64,000 nucleotides of DNA from Selaginella tamariscina (GCA_003024785.1 PUQB01000013.1:62001-126000), one strand, 5' to 3'. Shown: positions 43,160 to 56,208, counted from the stretch's first letter. The notes: generated by a model not told the origin, from the sequence alone. A program made the numbers and translations.

Positions 43160-45183
43160 ATGTATGTTGTTAATGATGATTTTATCTCAATTGCAGTGAG
43201 AAAGATATCGATGAGGTTTTGCAAACACACACAGTTATATATCAATGTCTCTAAGGGAGTCCTTGCCAAATCAAAGGAGCTCATGAATGCTTTTGGAACT
43301 ACCGATGAGAACAAAATCTGCCTCGAGGTAGAACTTAATACTTTATGTACTGTTGTGTGTATTATATGTATTATACATGTACATATATATATATATATAT
43401 ATATATGCATTTGCATTTATGTATCTACTTGTTTAGATATTGGAGAAAGGCGAACTCCAAGTTTCAGGCAAGGAACGAGAAGTACAGCAGTTTAGTCAGT
43501 TTCGGGATATTGCAACCATCATTGTAAGTCAACTAGTGTCTGTAATAGTATACGACACTATAAATCTTAAGTACAGTAAACAATTTTTGCTAACCGTTGT
43601 TTAAAGGTGGATAAAACCCTTAATCCTGAAACAGAACGTCCATATACGATCAGCATGATTGAGCGGTTCATGCGTGAGATTCACTTTGCAGTAGATCCTC
43701 ACCGATCTTCGAAAAAGCAGGTACTTCTTTTTATGCACACATATACGCTGTTTACTCTTATGGAGTATTTAAGTAAATTTGATTTTCTCCACTTAATTGA
43801 CTCAATGTGTACATGCATTCATACATACGTATACATAAAAATATGGATTTATTTTGAATGCATGTATATACGTATATATGAATGATATACTTATCGATGG
43901 TTTTTTATTAGGCGTTGGAACTTATCAAGGAGCTGCAGAAGAAATTTCCCATCACAAGGGCATTGATGCGCTTAAAGCTTACAGTATCTACCAGGTATAT
44001 GTTAGTCGTTCATTTTGAATGAATGTATACATCCAGATTAACAAGTGATACTGATTTTAAATGCTTTATTATGCGTAGGCACCGGGATAAGCTTACTGAA
44101 GTCTTGACTAGTTGGCAGGCAAGAGTTGAGACCCAGGAAACTCTTGAAGATACCCACACTGTGGTATGCATATATGTTCGTGTGTGTGTGTGTGTTCGCG
44201 TCCTGTATTTATTCTATATATTATAGTAGAGAGAGTACACATTATTCATATACTAAGACCATTAATATATCTATTATAATATTTCTTAAATTTTAAATTA
44301 AGTTTTGTTATTTGTTATTAAAGGTTTGCAGGATCGAACCTGGGCATTTCCGTGAGTGTGATGCTTTGGTTAGAGAATGCTCTGGGAAGGTCGAGGTTAT
44401 TGCTATGACTGTCCACAAGGAAGATGACGATGACCATGAAGAAGAAAGAAGTGCAGTTAACTCACAAAACAAGCAGGACGCCTCGGGTAAATATTTATAT
44501 ATCTATGTACTATGGTATATAATAAATTTATATTTTAGTATCTGAGTATTAGATACTATCAGCAATATTTAATATTTGCTATTGTCCTCTACTGTGTAAA
44601 TAATCTCTCTCTCAACACACACACACACACACGGAGTATGATTATTACCAGTTGTAGGATATTAAGCATCTGATCACATTTTCACTAACAGGAGTTAATG
44701 AGGTATCTTCAGGATTAATGGAGACAGAAATCAACTCTCAAAATGACGCATCGAGCAGCGGTAAAAGATGTCACACATGCGACGCAATTGTGGGTGATGT
44801 GAAGGAGTTTAGAGAGCATTACAAGAGCGACTGGCATAAGCACAACTTGAAGAGGCATGTATACATGCATATTGTGTTTTCATTTATGCATATGTTATAT
44901 CTCATCCATACGTACATATACATATGTAGAGAAGATTGTACCGATATAGTCATTCGTTATGTAAATAAGCAAAGATAGAACTTCATGTAGGTATATTTGT
45001 GCATATGTTTATAAGTCACGTAACTTAATAAGTGGCAATATATAAATTGATATATAAATTTCTATAATGTATATTAATTTATGCAGGAAAGTGAGGCAGT
45101 TACCGCCGTTAAGTGCTGAGGAGTGTGTGGTGGATGCTGCTGTGAATGATCCTAAGGATGATCTCGATGACTACTGGAGATGA
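42659..45183 (+). CDS. SBDS: SBDS ribosome maturation factor with plant C-terminal zinc finger, 9 exons
   Basis: Exons 42659-42792, 43197-43327, 43437-43523, 43607-43720, 43912-43994, 44079-44163, 44324-44486, 44692-44854 and 45087-45183 give about 351 residues. SBDS hallmarks are [60 protein letters not shown] and [18 protein letters not shown] plant-specific tail holds a C2H2 finger ([24 protein letters not shown]) and ends [12 protein letters not shown], with the EFL1 GTPase, releases eIF6 from the 60S subunit in the cytoplasm. The intron after exon 8 appears to start with GC (AG|GCATGT), since the phases fit only there. Exon 2 carries one extra base, or equivalent, near 43230, in or next to a CA run, shifting the frame before the segment [20 protein letters not shown]. 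Confidence 0.93.
43079..43158. repeat. (TA)n(GA)n microsatellite
   Basis: A TA run followed by a GA run in SBDS intron 1. Confidence 0.95.
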
Positions 45184-45230
45184 AAAAGGTGCGTGTGTAT
45201 GATGTTCATGTTTATGTAACAGACCTTCAT

Positions 45231-45867
45231 CAACGGCATTCTCCGGGTTCACGGTTACAAACTCCATTACCTCCACAGTTATTTTCACAAGCATCAGAAT
45301 ACAGTCTCTGTATATAAAACCGAAACATTATATATACATACATGTATACCCATGTATATGTATATTTGCAACGTGTCAGTTGATATTAGCATTCTTTGAG
45401 GTTATGATTTTCTAATATTGTGTATGTATATATGTATCTGCATGTATATATGTATTTACAGTATGGCAGTTTCACATTCTTTGCGGTTTTATAAAGCAGG
45501 TTGATTTACATAATATGCGTGCCTATGTGTGCAGCACACACACAGCATGTGTATGTAAATATGGATATTATAAACCACCATACATATTATATTATAGATA
45601 TATTCCGCAACACATTCATAATATATATATATATATTACATAATTAATGATATACATATATTCATAAATACATGCACACATGATCCCAAGAAAGTTGTGG
45701 TTATATATATAAGCATACATACGCATATGTACATCTATACAGGATATACTCTCTCTATATTGTACCTTAGACCTAAATATATAACACAGTACTAGTATAT
45801 ATAAGATATCACCACACACCCACACAACACATGCACAGGCATACATTTGTGTATATATAACGTATTT

Positions 45868-45911
<44 letters not shown>

Positions 45912-46105
45912 GAACCTCCTGGTTATATAGACACACGTACAAGTATATATTTTTCTCTTCCACATCGCACCCACCCACACGGATCTGTGATGGCCCCAAG
46001 TAGGTTACTCTTTGACAATATTTGACTTTCTAATTCAACTTAATCAATATTGACCGTGGTTGACCAGGAAGCGATATTCTCCTCCGTATATACCGGTAAG
46101 ATTCT
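45231..46105. repeat. right copy of the ExAD 5'-end direct repeat, exon 1 core deleted
   Basis: A direct-orientation duplicate of 40843-42005 begins 48 bp after the SBDS stop codon. It keeps most of ExAD exon 2 (minus-strand reading SDACENNCGGNGVCN), the intron 1 repeats and the sequence around the ExAD start. It lacks about 375 bp corresponding to 41453-41828, which is the coding body of exon 1, so it cannot make a protein. On the minus strand an ATG followed by TGGAAG survives just before the deletion. Confidence 0.85.
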
Positions 46106-49100
46106 AGCTCGACACGTGTGCAGCTGCTGCCCATTCTGTCTATTTCAGAACACAATATATTTGTTTAATAATTTGACTTGTAATTGTTAATTTTTTTTTA
46201 TTATTTTTTTTTTAAATTATTTCATTTCATGTAATTTTTAAACTATTTTGGTTAAAAAGAAAGTTTTATATTCTTTCTAAGTAAAGATTTTTTAATTTAT
46301 TATTGTTCATGTAATTTTCTTTTTAAATCTTTATTAAGAACATTTAAGATGTAGCGTTCTTAAATATAATTTATATAGCAACTTTTTAATTTATTATTTT
46401 TAATATAAATTTTTTCTTTATTTGTTTAGAACCACATTTTCCTTAAATATCTATTCAAATTCGCTTGAGTCTTAAATAAAGATTTTATATTAATATTTTT
46501 CTCTGTGCTATTTTGTAATAGGTAAAATTTTAAAGTCCTCTTTTAAATACAAACTTATTTGTTTTAATATTATTTTTTAAATAAGTTCTTTTTTTATTGG
46601 AATTTTTATAAATAAAAACTTTATTAGTACTTTTCATAATAAAGTTATTCTTATAAATATTATTTAAAAGGACTTAAGATTTTTGTGTTTTATTTTAAGT
46701 TTAAATATTCATTTTAAATAAAGATTCATTCTTTTAATAAAAAGCTTTTTAATGAGACTTTTTTAATCTTTATAAAGTGAGTAATTTTAAATATTTTTAT
46801 TTAATTATTATTGTATAATCTTCCATTATTTAATAGCACTTCATTTTGTTTGATTTTAATATGAATTTTATTTTATTATTGCTAATATAATTTTATTTAG
46901 AACTACCTAGTTTAAACAGATTTTTATATTTTTTTTCGTTAACTATTATTGTTTATATTTTTTTGAAATCTTATTTAGTATCATTTCAATTTGAGTTATT
47001 TGATTATTTTTATATAATGATATTTAATTTATTATTTTAATGCAATTCTTTTCTTTATTTGTTTAGAACCACTTTTGATTTAATCTTGTCTTTTAAAGAC
47101 CTTTAATTTTCTTCTTTTTTAATGTATTATTTTGTATTAATGCAAATTTTTTAAATATAAGATTTTTATTTTTCTTTAAAATAAGAGTTTTTGTTTCATT
47201 GATGTGTTATTGATAAGTATTATTTATATAATTTGATGAACACAAACACATATACTCTTAAAATCATTATTTTATATAAAAAAATTTTATTATTTTAAGT
47301 TCTTAAAAATGGTCATGTTATTATTTGTTAAAAAAAAATTTAAAAATTTATTTCATGATTCTTAGTATGTACATATTTTTCATAAACAACATTTTAACCA
47401 AAATAAATTTGTTTTTAACTTGAATTTACTGTGCTTATTCACAAGTTCTTCCTTAATAACTTTAACATGTCAATTATATAACTTATAATATGCCATGTTA
47501 AAGTTTATATAATATCTATATTAATGTTAAATCACAATGTGCATATTAACAAAAAATGAGTAAGAATTTACATATTTAAAAGGGTATTTAAACAACTTTT
47601 ATAAATCAGCTTTTTTATTAATAATTCATTTGTTACAATTAAAGTAATAACATATAAGTGTAATTTACATTTTATTTTTATTTAGTTTATTATAAAATTT
47701 CTTTTAGGATGGTCATATACACTAATTATTAAAGTGTCATATTATTTTATTTGAAAAATTTTAAGAACTCAAATAAAAATTCATTGTGATTTTTATTTCA
47801 ATAATTTCATTATTTTATTTTAAAAAGACAAGTAAAATCTTTTTAAGATATAAACAAGACAATGTATATAAATATAACATGATTTTTAATAAGTAAAAGA
47901 AACAAAGGTTTATAATATTTAACAAATGAATATTTATTGAAGTTTTATACATTTAATTTGATATATAACAAATATATTAATTAATAAATTAAACAAGTTA
48001 TTTCATTGTATTTCTTTATTATATTTTCATTTCAAACTTAAAAAAAAATCAATAATTAGTTTACATATTATAATTAGTTTACTTATTCATACTTACCAAA
48101 TAAATAATTAAAAATGTAATTACATCAATTTTTGAATTTTGTAAGTGACACAATTTTAATCCCATTAATAAGTTCAAAAAAATTAAAATTTAAAAAACTT
48201 TAACAAGTTTATAATTTTATAAAGTTTTAAATTTTTACCTTTTATAAAAGATAAAAATTATTTAAGAAACTTACATTTGACTTATTCATTTAAAATATTA
48301 CATTTTGTAACAACACACAATGCTATTAAGGACGTGAAAATAATAAATCTTTATTTAAAAAATATATTTTATCCTTAAAATAAAAACACTTGAGAATCAA
48401 GAATAATATTTAAGAAAAAAAAAGTAATCATAAATAATTAAAGAAAAAATTAAATAAATAATCATAAAAGTTAAAATAAAATTAAAATGAAAAAAAATGG
48501 AGTAACATTAAATAATAATTTAAATACTATTATACAAACAATAATAAAATCACTTGAATGTAAACGATTACATGAAATAATAATAATAGAAAATTTAAGA
48601 TTATCTTATTTCATACTCCTTAAGCAAATAAGACATTAAAAATAAATAAAATTCACTCAAACTAAATGATTATAATAAATAAAAAATAAAAAAATTCACA
48701 TGATGAGTAATTAATAAAAGATTTTAATTAATAATATATTAGAACAATAATTGAGGAAAATTAAATGAATAATAAATAAAAAATTCTTATTAAATTTTTT
48801 TTTATTCATTTTAAAATTAGTCAAACTTAAGTGAATTTTAGAAAAATAAAAAAAGGAAAAACAAACTATATGAACATCGATAAGATAAAACTTTCTTTGT
48901 TTAAATAGAATATTTTAGTTCTTTTAGCATTAAGTGAGGGTTTTTAAAAGAACTATAACAATAAAATAAAATATTCTCTTAAAATGAATATTATGTCTTT
49001 TAAGCTTGGATGGCTTTTAGAAATATTATATAAGAAAATTCTTATTTAAAAAGAACATTTTAATCATTTTAAAACCCACATATGCGACAGCTTTCTTATA

Positions 49101-49141
49101 TATCTTACCGTATTTTTAATATATAAGTTTAAAAAAATCAT
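46106..49141. other. 3 kb of extreme AT-rich DNA with a strand-composition switch
   Basis: No gene, transposon ends or RNA seen. From about 46190 to 47700 the plus strand is dominated by T runs; from about 47730 to 49080 it is dominated by A runs. Recurrent words such as TTTAGAACCAC, AAATAAAGATT and TTTTTAAAT appear in the first half. Confidence 0.5.
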
Positions 49142-49190
49142 CGAAACCCTAAACCCTAAAACTAGGGTTTATCGGTTAGGGTTTTGAACA
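49142..49190 (+). promoter_or_regulatory. telobox cluster upstream of an unrecognised gene
   Basis: AAACCCTAAACCCTAAAACT, then TAGGGTTTATCGGTTAGGG, lies about 40-80 bp before the start codon at 49224. The motif occurs in both orientations. Confidence 0.6.
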
Positions 49191-49223
49191 TCGAGGGGAT
49201 CGGTGGCGCGTTTGGGAGGCACA

Positions 49224-49959
49224 ATGCTTGGACGACTGTTCGGGCTGGCGGAGTGTTTCCACTCAGCGATCTCTGTCTGGGATTCGGATTGCTATTCATC
49301 GCCTATGACGCCCAACTGTTCAGGTTTCTTTGTGCTCTACATTTCCAATTACGCGGAAGTGTGTGTGTGTGTGTTTGTGTGTAATGAATGCATGTATATG
49401 TGTGTGTGTGTTTGTGTGTAATGAATGCATGTATATGTGTGCGTATGTGGAACTGTTGTACTATATATATGTGTGAGTCCTAGTGTGACTGTAGCCTAAA
49501 GCTCACTAAAACACACACACACCAGTAAACCTCTCTCTCAAGAAGATGAAGCTGAGGTATGTTCGAGTTTTGTTGGTGTACTAATGTGAGTTTGTAGGTA
49601 CTTGTTTCTGAGGTAGGAGAGCGTTCCATCCTATGTAGAGTCACTCCTGCGACGGGATGCGTTATTTGAGAACGAAGGTTTTTTTATATATATATACTGG
49701 ATCTGCACAAACATTGCAGCTTGGCTTCACAAATCCCATTTGCACACGTCTCAAGGTGTCCCGTTACATTCAGGCAGCCCAGGGCACGGACATGCTGAAG
49801 CACAGTCATGGCGAGCTGACACTCTGGTATGACACCAAGATGGAATACTGGTTATGGGTTGGCGAAACTGGAGCCAACAATGACATGTACTCCAATATTG
49901 AGAGGTTTCTCGAGTGGAGCCAGACGACGCACTTGTCTCCTCTGGCATTTCTGGCATAG
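49224..49959 (+). CDS. unrecognised small plant gene, probably 3 exons
   Basis: Exon 1 (49224-49358) encodes MLGRLFGLAECFHSAISVWD and ends FFVLYISNYAE before a GTGTGTGT donor. Exon 2 (49617-49677) follows a GAGGTAG acceptor and reads ESVPSYVESLLRRDALFENE. Exon 3, from about 49710 to the stop at 49957-49959, reads LGFTNPICTRLKVSRYIQAA and HGELTLWYDTKMEYWLWVGE and ends FLEWSQTTHLSPLAFLA. The acceptor of exon 3 is unclear: the best AG gives a phase mismatch by one base. The composition and splice borders are convincing for a real gene with about 140-170 residues, but I cannot name the family. Teloboxes just upstream suggest a housekeeping role. Confidence 0.6.
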
Positions 49960-51192
49960 TTAGTAACAGGCAAGTTTAATGACTAATTTTATGTATATAT
50001 CATTAACATCACCAGAGTTTATTGAAGTTAGTTCATCAAGGAATATCCTAATTAAACGAAATGCATTAGAGTTAAAGTCTATAAGTTGCAACTACTATAT
50101 TACTCAAAGTCGACGTAATATGAAACACAATAATATTAATAATAATATCTTGATACAAAACACAAGAGGTTAAACAATTAAACGCGTCTAAGTTGATGCT
50201 TAATGCTGGCAAGACCAAGAATATCCCTTAGAATCCGCTTAAATCAATTCATTCTCTGATTATCACCATTATCAATCAAATTATAAATAAAAATAAATAA
50301 TAAGAGAAAATTTATGATTGTTATCTAGACTTTTGGGAATTATAATCGTAACCATTAAATTATTTTATGTATAAATAAAAAAGTAAATAAGAGAAAAATT
50401 AATTATCATAAAAAATACTCAGTTGCGGATTCCAAGCTGAAGCAAGATTTATTAAAAGATTTTATATATCTTAAGAAAATATGGAGAATTTTTATTTTTA
50501 AAGAATGTGGAGATTCTCATGTTTGTTCGGTGCAATGGTTTAAAAATATAATATGTTATAATATTATTTATATGGCTGAATTAGAAATGAAAAAAAAAAG
50601 TGCAAATACTTGGATTAAATGTAATTGTAAGTTTATTAATTTTAAAATTAATAATAAAATACTTTTTAATTACTGTGTGCACAATTTTTAAAATATTTTT
50701 GAATATCAAATTATCTTATTTAGAACTACAGATCATAATTCAAGTGTGCAAGCAGTGTAAGAGTGTTCTAATTATGTAGTTTTAATTAAATGTAAAATTA
50801 AAATATATATTGGTTTTGAGATTGCAAATTAAATATTTTCATTTAAATTATATAGTTATCAATAGGCTATAGTAAATTAAGACCTAATGGAACTTTTCCA
50901 TAATAATTATTGTGATGGCACGGTTATTGAGTGAGAATGTTCTTTCCATATTTATAACATATTTATATAATCAATATATTAAACTGAAAACTATGTAATA
51001 TGATGTATATGTACTATGTACTATATGTACTATGCATTCCTTTCTACCTATTTTATTTATATAAATACAAAAGAATGCATACCTAAACACATATACAAAG
51101 CTTTTGTGAATGAGCTGTATCTGAAATTATTTTAAACAATTTATGATAATTTAATGTATATTTTATTACAAAAGAAATGTTAATTTAAAGAA
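49960..51192. other. AT-rich spacer
   Basis: Nothing recognisable beyond AT-rich sequence; no long reading frame with a protein-like pattern. Confidence 0.5.
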
Positions 51193-51975
51193 TCATAAGG
51201 TAATTAGTTTATCTGTGCCCTTTATTCCTAGTGTATTGCGGACTTCAGATGCAAGTGCAGATAGTTCCTCATCCAAAGCACCTGTCATTTAAATATATAT
51301 ATATACAAATAAATGAAATATTATATATATATATTATATTATATATATATAATATATTTATATATTATTGTGTGTGTTCAGTCAAGTACCCATCTCAAGC
51401 AGTGCTTCTTCCAGTCTGAAGATATATTCATAATTTGGACCAGAAGGCCCAGACGAAGCAGCTATTTGCCTGCATGAAATAAACAAATAAATAAATAAAT
51501 ATTTATATAAAGTAAATAAAAATTGTCATATTTAACATATACACGATTTTGTAAAATATAATAACTAATTAAAATATATATATATACTTAATTCATAGCA
51601 GATTTGAAATGAAACAGAATAAGTGGGCATCAGTGAAGTCGTACATATTATAAATAAGAAAAACGTTAGTAAATGCCATAATTTTCTAAATAGCTCTATT
51701 ATATTATGTTTAATTGTTACCATGAATAACAAAATATATTTTCATTTTTATTTTGAAGCGCATGAAGTTTTAACTTGACGTTTCAGAATATATAGGGTAT
51801 ATAGGACAGGTTTTAGGGGTATATATTTAATTATATGTAGAAAAAAAAATTAATAATAATAATAAAATAATTAAATATAAGACTCACAGTGCCATATCCT
51901 TGATGTCAGCAGGACCTAAGTAATAGGGATTTTTCTTCGTGTCCGGAGAAGCAATGTAACTGAATAATAATACTT

Positions 51976-52035
<60 letters not shown>

Positions 52036-52342
52036 TATATATATTATTACATTATTATATTTATTATATACATACTTACACTAATACATCCGTAAGTACA
52101 GGCTTCTGAGATGATTCATCCTTGGAAAGTCAGAAAAGAACAGTTGAGATATTATATAAAAAAATTAAATAATATATATTTAACATTATCTAAGTAATAC
52201 ATTTAACAAAAAAAATAAATCAGCTTACTGTGTATAAGTCAACAAAAACCTTCTTATCGTACTGCTTCTCTCTCAGATCCAAATACTGCACAAACAAATC
52301 TGATATATAATATTGTACACAACATAATATCTACTATGAATA

Positions 52343-52378
<36 letters not shown>

Positions 52379-52817
52379 CTATCTATAATAGAAACACACA
52401 CACACCATACTGATAACACGAGTTCCTCGTTGTCATGACCAGAAACACGATATGCAGCACCCCACTGTGCAAAAGATTAGTTACACACACACACACACAC
52501 ACACACACGAAATATATTATGAATTGAGTTTAAAATATGTATTACATAGACATGTGTGCAATAAAAGACTTACACAGATTGCTCCTTGTTCAGCTTCTAA
52601 GGTAGCTGTTCTTCCGGGATATTCTGGGGTACCTCTGTGATCAGTGCTGCCTACATTTGAGAAATAATATAAGTATATAATAAATAACAAATAAAAATAA
52701 ATAAATACCTTGATAAAAGACTCGTTTGTAGCCCCTGATAAATCCAACCACACGTTGGTCGTAATTAAATCCAGCCCTCCATATGAGAGATCCATAACCA
52801 AATACCCACAAAACCAT
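51193..52817 (-). CDS. GGCT2: gamma-glutamylcyclotransferase, ChaC-type (GGCT2 family), 8 exons
   Basis: Exons, 5' to 3': 52709-52817, 52574-52650, 52411-52464, 52229-52285, 52080-52120, 51888-51959, 51390-51469 and 51193-51281. All join in phase to 192 residues, the usual length. The start is [17 protein letters not shown], which contains the substrate-binding YGSLI loop. It continues [27 protein letters not shown], then [12 protein letters not shown], which carries the catalytic glutamate, and [17 protein letters not shown]. The enzyme acts in the cytosol, splitting glutathione to 5-oxoproline and Cys-Gly in the gamma-glutamyl cycle. No frame break was found. Introns are short and AT-rich, several with dinucleotide or TATC repeats. 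An in-frame TTG further upstream was not used because family members start at MV(L/F)WVFGYG. Confidence 0.92.
51978..52042. repeat. (CT)n(AT)n microsatellite
   Basis: A CT run followed by TATATATA, in the intron between exons 5 and 6 of the GGCT gene. Confidence 0.95.
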
Positions 52818-53010
52818 GACAAATAAAAAATAAATATAAAGAGATTCAAAAAAGTAAAAGGGCAATATATAAACCCTATTTGACGAAGACTAAGGGCAAA
52901 AGGGCAATATAATATAAAGTGTGTACTGGTCCACGATGGTGACAATACATTAGGGCGTGAAAAAGATTTTTCGAATCTGGTATATTCGTGAGATCTTCAT
53001 ATTAAATTAA

Positions 53011-53273
53011 GAGAAAATTATCAAACTGACCCTTTAATTTCATATAATTATCATATTGGCCTTGAGTAATTAATCAGCTCAATAATACAATGTTATATAT
53101 ATTTTTGCATTATCATTCCTGCTACTTATTTGATATATTTTTGCATTATCATTCGTGTTATATATTTGATGTGTTTTCTAATTAGTAAACTCAAGGCCAA
53201 TTTGATTAATATAAAACTAGAAAGTCAGTTTGATAATTATATAAAACTAAAGAATCAGTTTGATAATTTTCCC
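53011..53273. mobile_element. Mutator-type MITE (263 bp)
   Basis: A 9-bp direct repeat, TTAAATTAA, lies at 53002-53010 and 53274-53282. It brackets inverted ends: GAGAAAATTATCAAACTGAC on the left and the complement of GGGAAAATTATCAAACTGAT on the right. A 9-bp target duplication is the mark of Mutator-like elements. The right arm holds two further copies of the TCAGTTTGATAATT word. There is no coding capacity. It sits about 190 bp upstream of the GGCT start codon. Confidence 0.85.
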
Positions 53274-53282
53274 TTAAATTAA

Positions 53283-53315
53283 ACATGAAGAGAAAATACT
53301 AAAATATATGCATGT

Positions 53316-53357
<42 letters not shown>

Positions 53358-53707
53358 TATAATAATATATATATATATATATATTTAAAAGAGGTCAGAT
53401 ATTGTATATTCAATCTTTATTATTTACGAAAATGCAACTTAACCTGTATATTTGTAATTTACATTTTATAACGTTTATATATGAAGTAGGTTAATTGAAA
53501 TTAAGCAAGCACTAAAACTTAATTTAATGTGAGCGAGAGGGAATATACATTTTACTGCAAGTACATACATGCACGCATATACTTCACATATACATATATA
53601 CAAGTACATACATGTACGCTCTATATACTTCACATATACATATATACAAGTACAACATGTATAAGCAAAAAAGGAGTAGTTATTATACAAACCCAGTGTA
53701 AACCTTG
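53283..53707. other. AT-repeat spacer
   Basis: AT dinucleotide tracts at 53310-53385, and two near-identical copies of a CATACTTCACATATACATAT word at about 53576-53645. No gene seen. Confidence 0.5.
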
Positions 53708-55678
53708 TTAATCGTCTTTCTTGTCGTGCTTGACGGCCAATGGTTTGCCGGAATATTCCTCCACACTAAAAGCATATTGCTGAATGACGGAGAAGGCAAC
53801 CATCTCCACACAAACCAAAAGATTGGAATATGCCTCCTCGATTTGATTAATCCCCAGTCCCTTCTTTTTCCTAATCACTCCAGCAGCAGACAGTAATTGA
53901 AGAACAATACTCTGTTATAAAACATTTAAATATGTGTGAGTGTGCGTGTCGTGTGTGTGTCTATAGACACACGAATATAAACATCATATAGTGCATTATT
54001 GGCTAATGGACTCTCTCTCTCACGCACACACGCACACACACACATGACCTGTATGCTATGCATATACACACGCAATGCTATGATTAATTCGTTAGCACAC
54101 ACACGTGTATGATGCCGCACATAAATATTACGGGTGACGTTGAACTATATGTCAATCTATGTGAATCAATGCATGCATATCTGCTTTATATGGTACAAAT
54201 GCAGTTCATATATATAATACGTATACTACACAGTTTACATATAAATGATAAGTATACATATACGACACCACACACACACACACACATATAATTCATTATG
54301 CACATTCTACTATAGGTAGTACAAAATACAATGTTACATAGTATACCAAGTACCACGCATACATATATAGCTAAGTTTATTATGCATATATACATAAATG
54401 CATACACACGAACCTGCCAGAATGAGAAGAAAACAACGCCCTTGATGCACAAAAACTTGGCGAGTGGTTTATGAGGTGCGAGCTCCTTTGTAAACACGTG
54501 ATAGAACTGGATTAACGAATACATAGCCAAAGTAACGGAAATGTTCAGCACCATAGTGACAAACCACGATATTGGACCTGTAAATATATGCATATATCCA
54601 CGTGTATACATGAAATATACTTCAATAAAATGTATATACCGCTTTATGTTGTATATTTGTGCAGTGTGTGTGTTATATCTGATTTACAACACACAGACAC
54701 ACAGACACACAGACACACACGATAATCCAAGAATCACACGACATATAATTGAAATGTTTTATATATGACTTGTATGTATATCACGTATATATGTGTGTAT
54801 AAACAAACCTTCGTATAAATCCATTAGCTGTAGAGTGACCATTAGAACAGACATAATTGGCCTAATTATAACAAACTGCCATGTCCAGAGCTTGAGAAGC
54901 TTTAGTGTTTTCTGGTTCAATGGTACCTCATGGGGCTGCACATTAGCAACTATCATATTAATATAAGCAATTACTAATTGATGATATATCATAACTTGAC
55001 AAAGTTACAAAAATAACAGGATATACATAGTTATATAATTAGGCACATTTATTGTTATATTTTATATATAGTTATGAGTTTAAATATACATACCATAAAG
55101 AGAGTCATTGGGAAAGAATTATGTATCTTACGACCCTTGATATTGTCGGGAATCACATTTCCGCTCATCGATATGCCCATATAACTGTACATTAGGCTCA
55201 AGAATTTTGCGATCACCTACAAAACAAAGCATATATTGATACGGACACACAAGCATACATGTATTATGTACATAACAAACTCACAATGGCATTCTTCCAG
55301 GAAGATAAACTGTACATATATAGAAACAACACAAAGAATTAAGACAACATACTTCAACACACAGAATACATTATTCATTCTTCATGAAGTGAAAGAATAT
55401 AAAGTAAATAGATCATATACTCTTTTATAAACATGCAATACATGTATACGTGTGTGTATATATGTGAAACCAAACACAAGGATTTGAAGTATAACTATAG
55501 AGTGTGAAATGTATACGTATCTACATACACAATATGCATATAAATATCTACTTCAAATATGCTATACATATAGTTATTCTGTTAAATTTATATACACACG
55601 AACATGTGTTATTAAGATAGCCCATGTATTACTGAAATACATTTGATAAAATGAAAACTAGGTGGTGTATAACTCAAG

Positions 55679-55713
<35 letters not shown>

Positions 55714-56105
55714 ACGTACACACACACATGCATTTCTTACAGTATATTATACTACATGCACATATATACACATCATGTATGTAACTGTGTTCTTTTAAAA
55801 TAGATAGTTAAACTCTCTGTGGGGTTTATTGATAAACTTACAATTGCTTCGTAGCATTCCTTGATTGCATCCAGGAAACTGAACAGGGCCTCGCTGCCAG
55901 CGATTTCAACAAGGCCAAAGAAGGAATCGACGGCATAGATCGGAGCCATGAGCACGATTATGAGTATTGCCTTCTGCTCCTTGGGATTTTTCCAGTAGAA
56001 TAGATGCTCAGATACGAGCTTGAATGTGAAATGCATCGCCAGCATTGCGCATCCTCCCGCGATCATTAGAGACAGCGTGCGTGCATCCATCTGCGAGAAA
56101 TCCAT
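53708..56105 (-). CDS. LAZ1/TMEM184 (DUF300) family membrane protein, 5 exons
   Basis: Exons, 5' to 3': 55842-56105, 55094-55216, 54809-54935, 54414-54577 and 53708-53911. They join in phase to 293 residues, the length of the shorter plant members. Motifs are MAPIYAVDSFFGLVEI, EALFSFLDAIKECYEAIVIA, GISMSGNVIPDNIKGRKIHN, LLKLWTWQFVIIRP, FYHVFTKELAPHKPLAKFLC and KGVVFFSFWQ. The conserved SFLDAIKECYEA and PHKPLAKF blocks define the family, which has seven predicted membrane segments and is linked to vacuole/tonoplast function and programmed cell death (LAZ1) and to organic solute transport in animals. The protein ends in a lysine/aspartate-rich tail (KHDKKDD). The start ATG at 56105 is the first in frame. 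A PIF/Harbinger element ends 66 bp upstream. Confidence 0.92.
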
Positions 56106-56171
56106 TCTGTCGCTCACACGTTTTCCTCATGAACCCTAAGATTTGCTAATGATATATATCCGATAAATTAA

Positions 56172-56208
56172 GGGCCGATTCACACCACACATTAAGTTGT
56201 GAACATTA
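56172..56208 (+). repeat. left TIR of the PIF/Harbinger element
   Basis: Starts GGGCCGATTCACACC and ends GTTGTGAACATTA. Inverted match at 59347-59383 with one difference. Confidence 0.9.

Noticed and set aside
49142-49180. Telomere-like CCCTAAACCCTAAA repeat
   Set aside because: Only two or three units next to a start codon; this is a promoter telobox, not a chromosome end or an interstitial telomere array.
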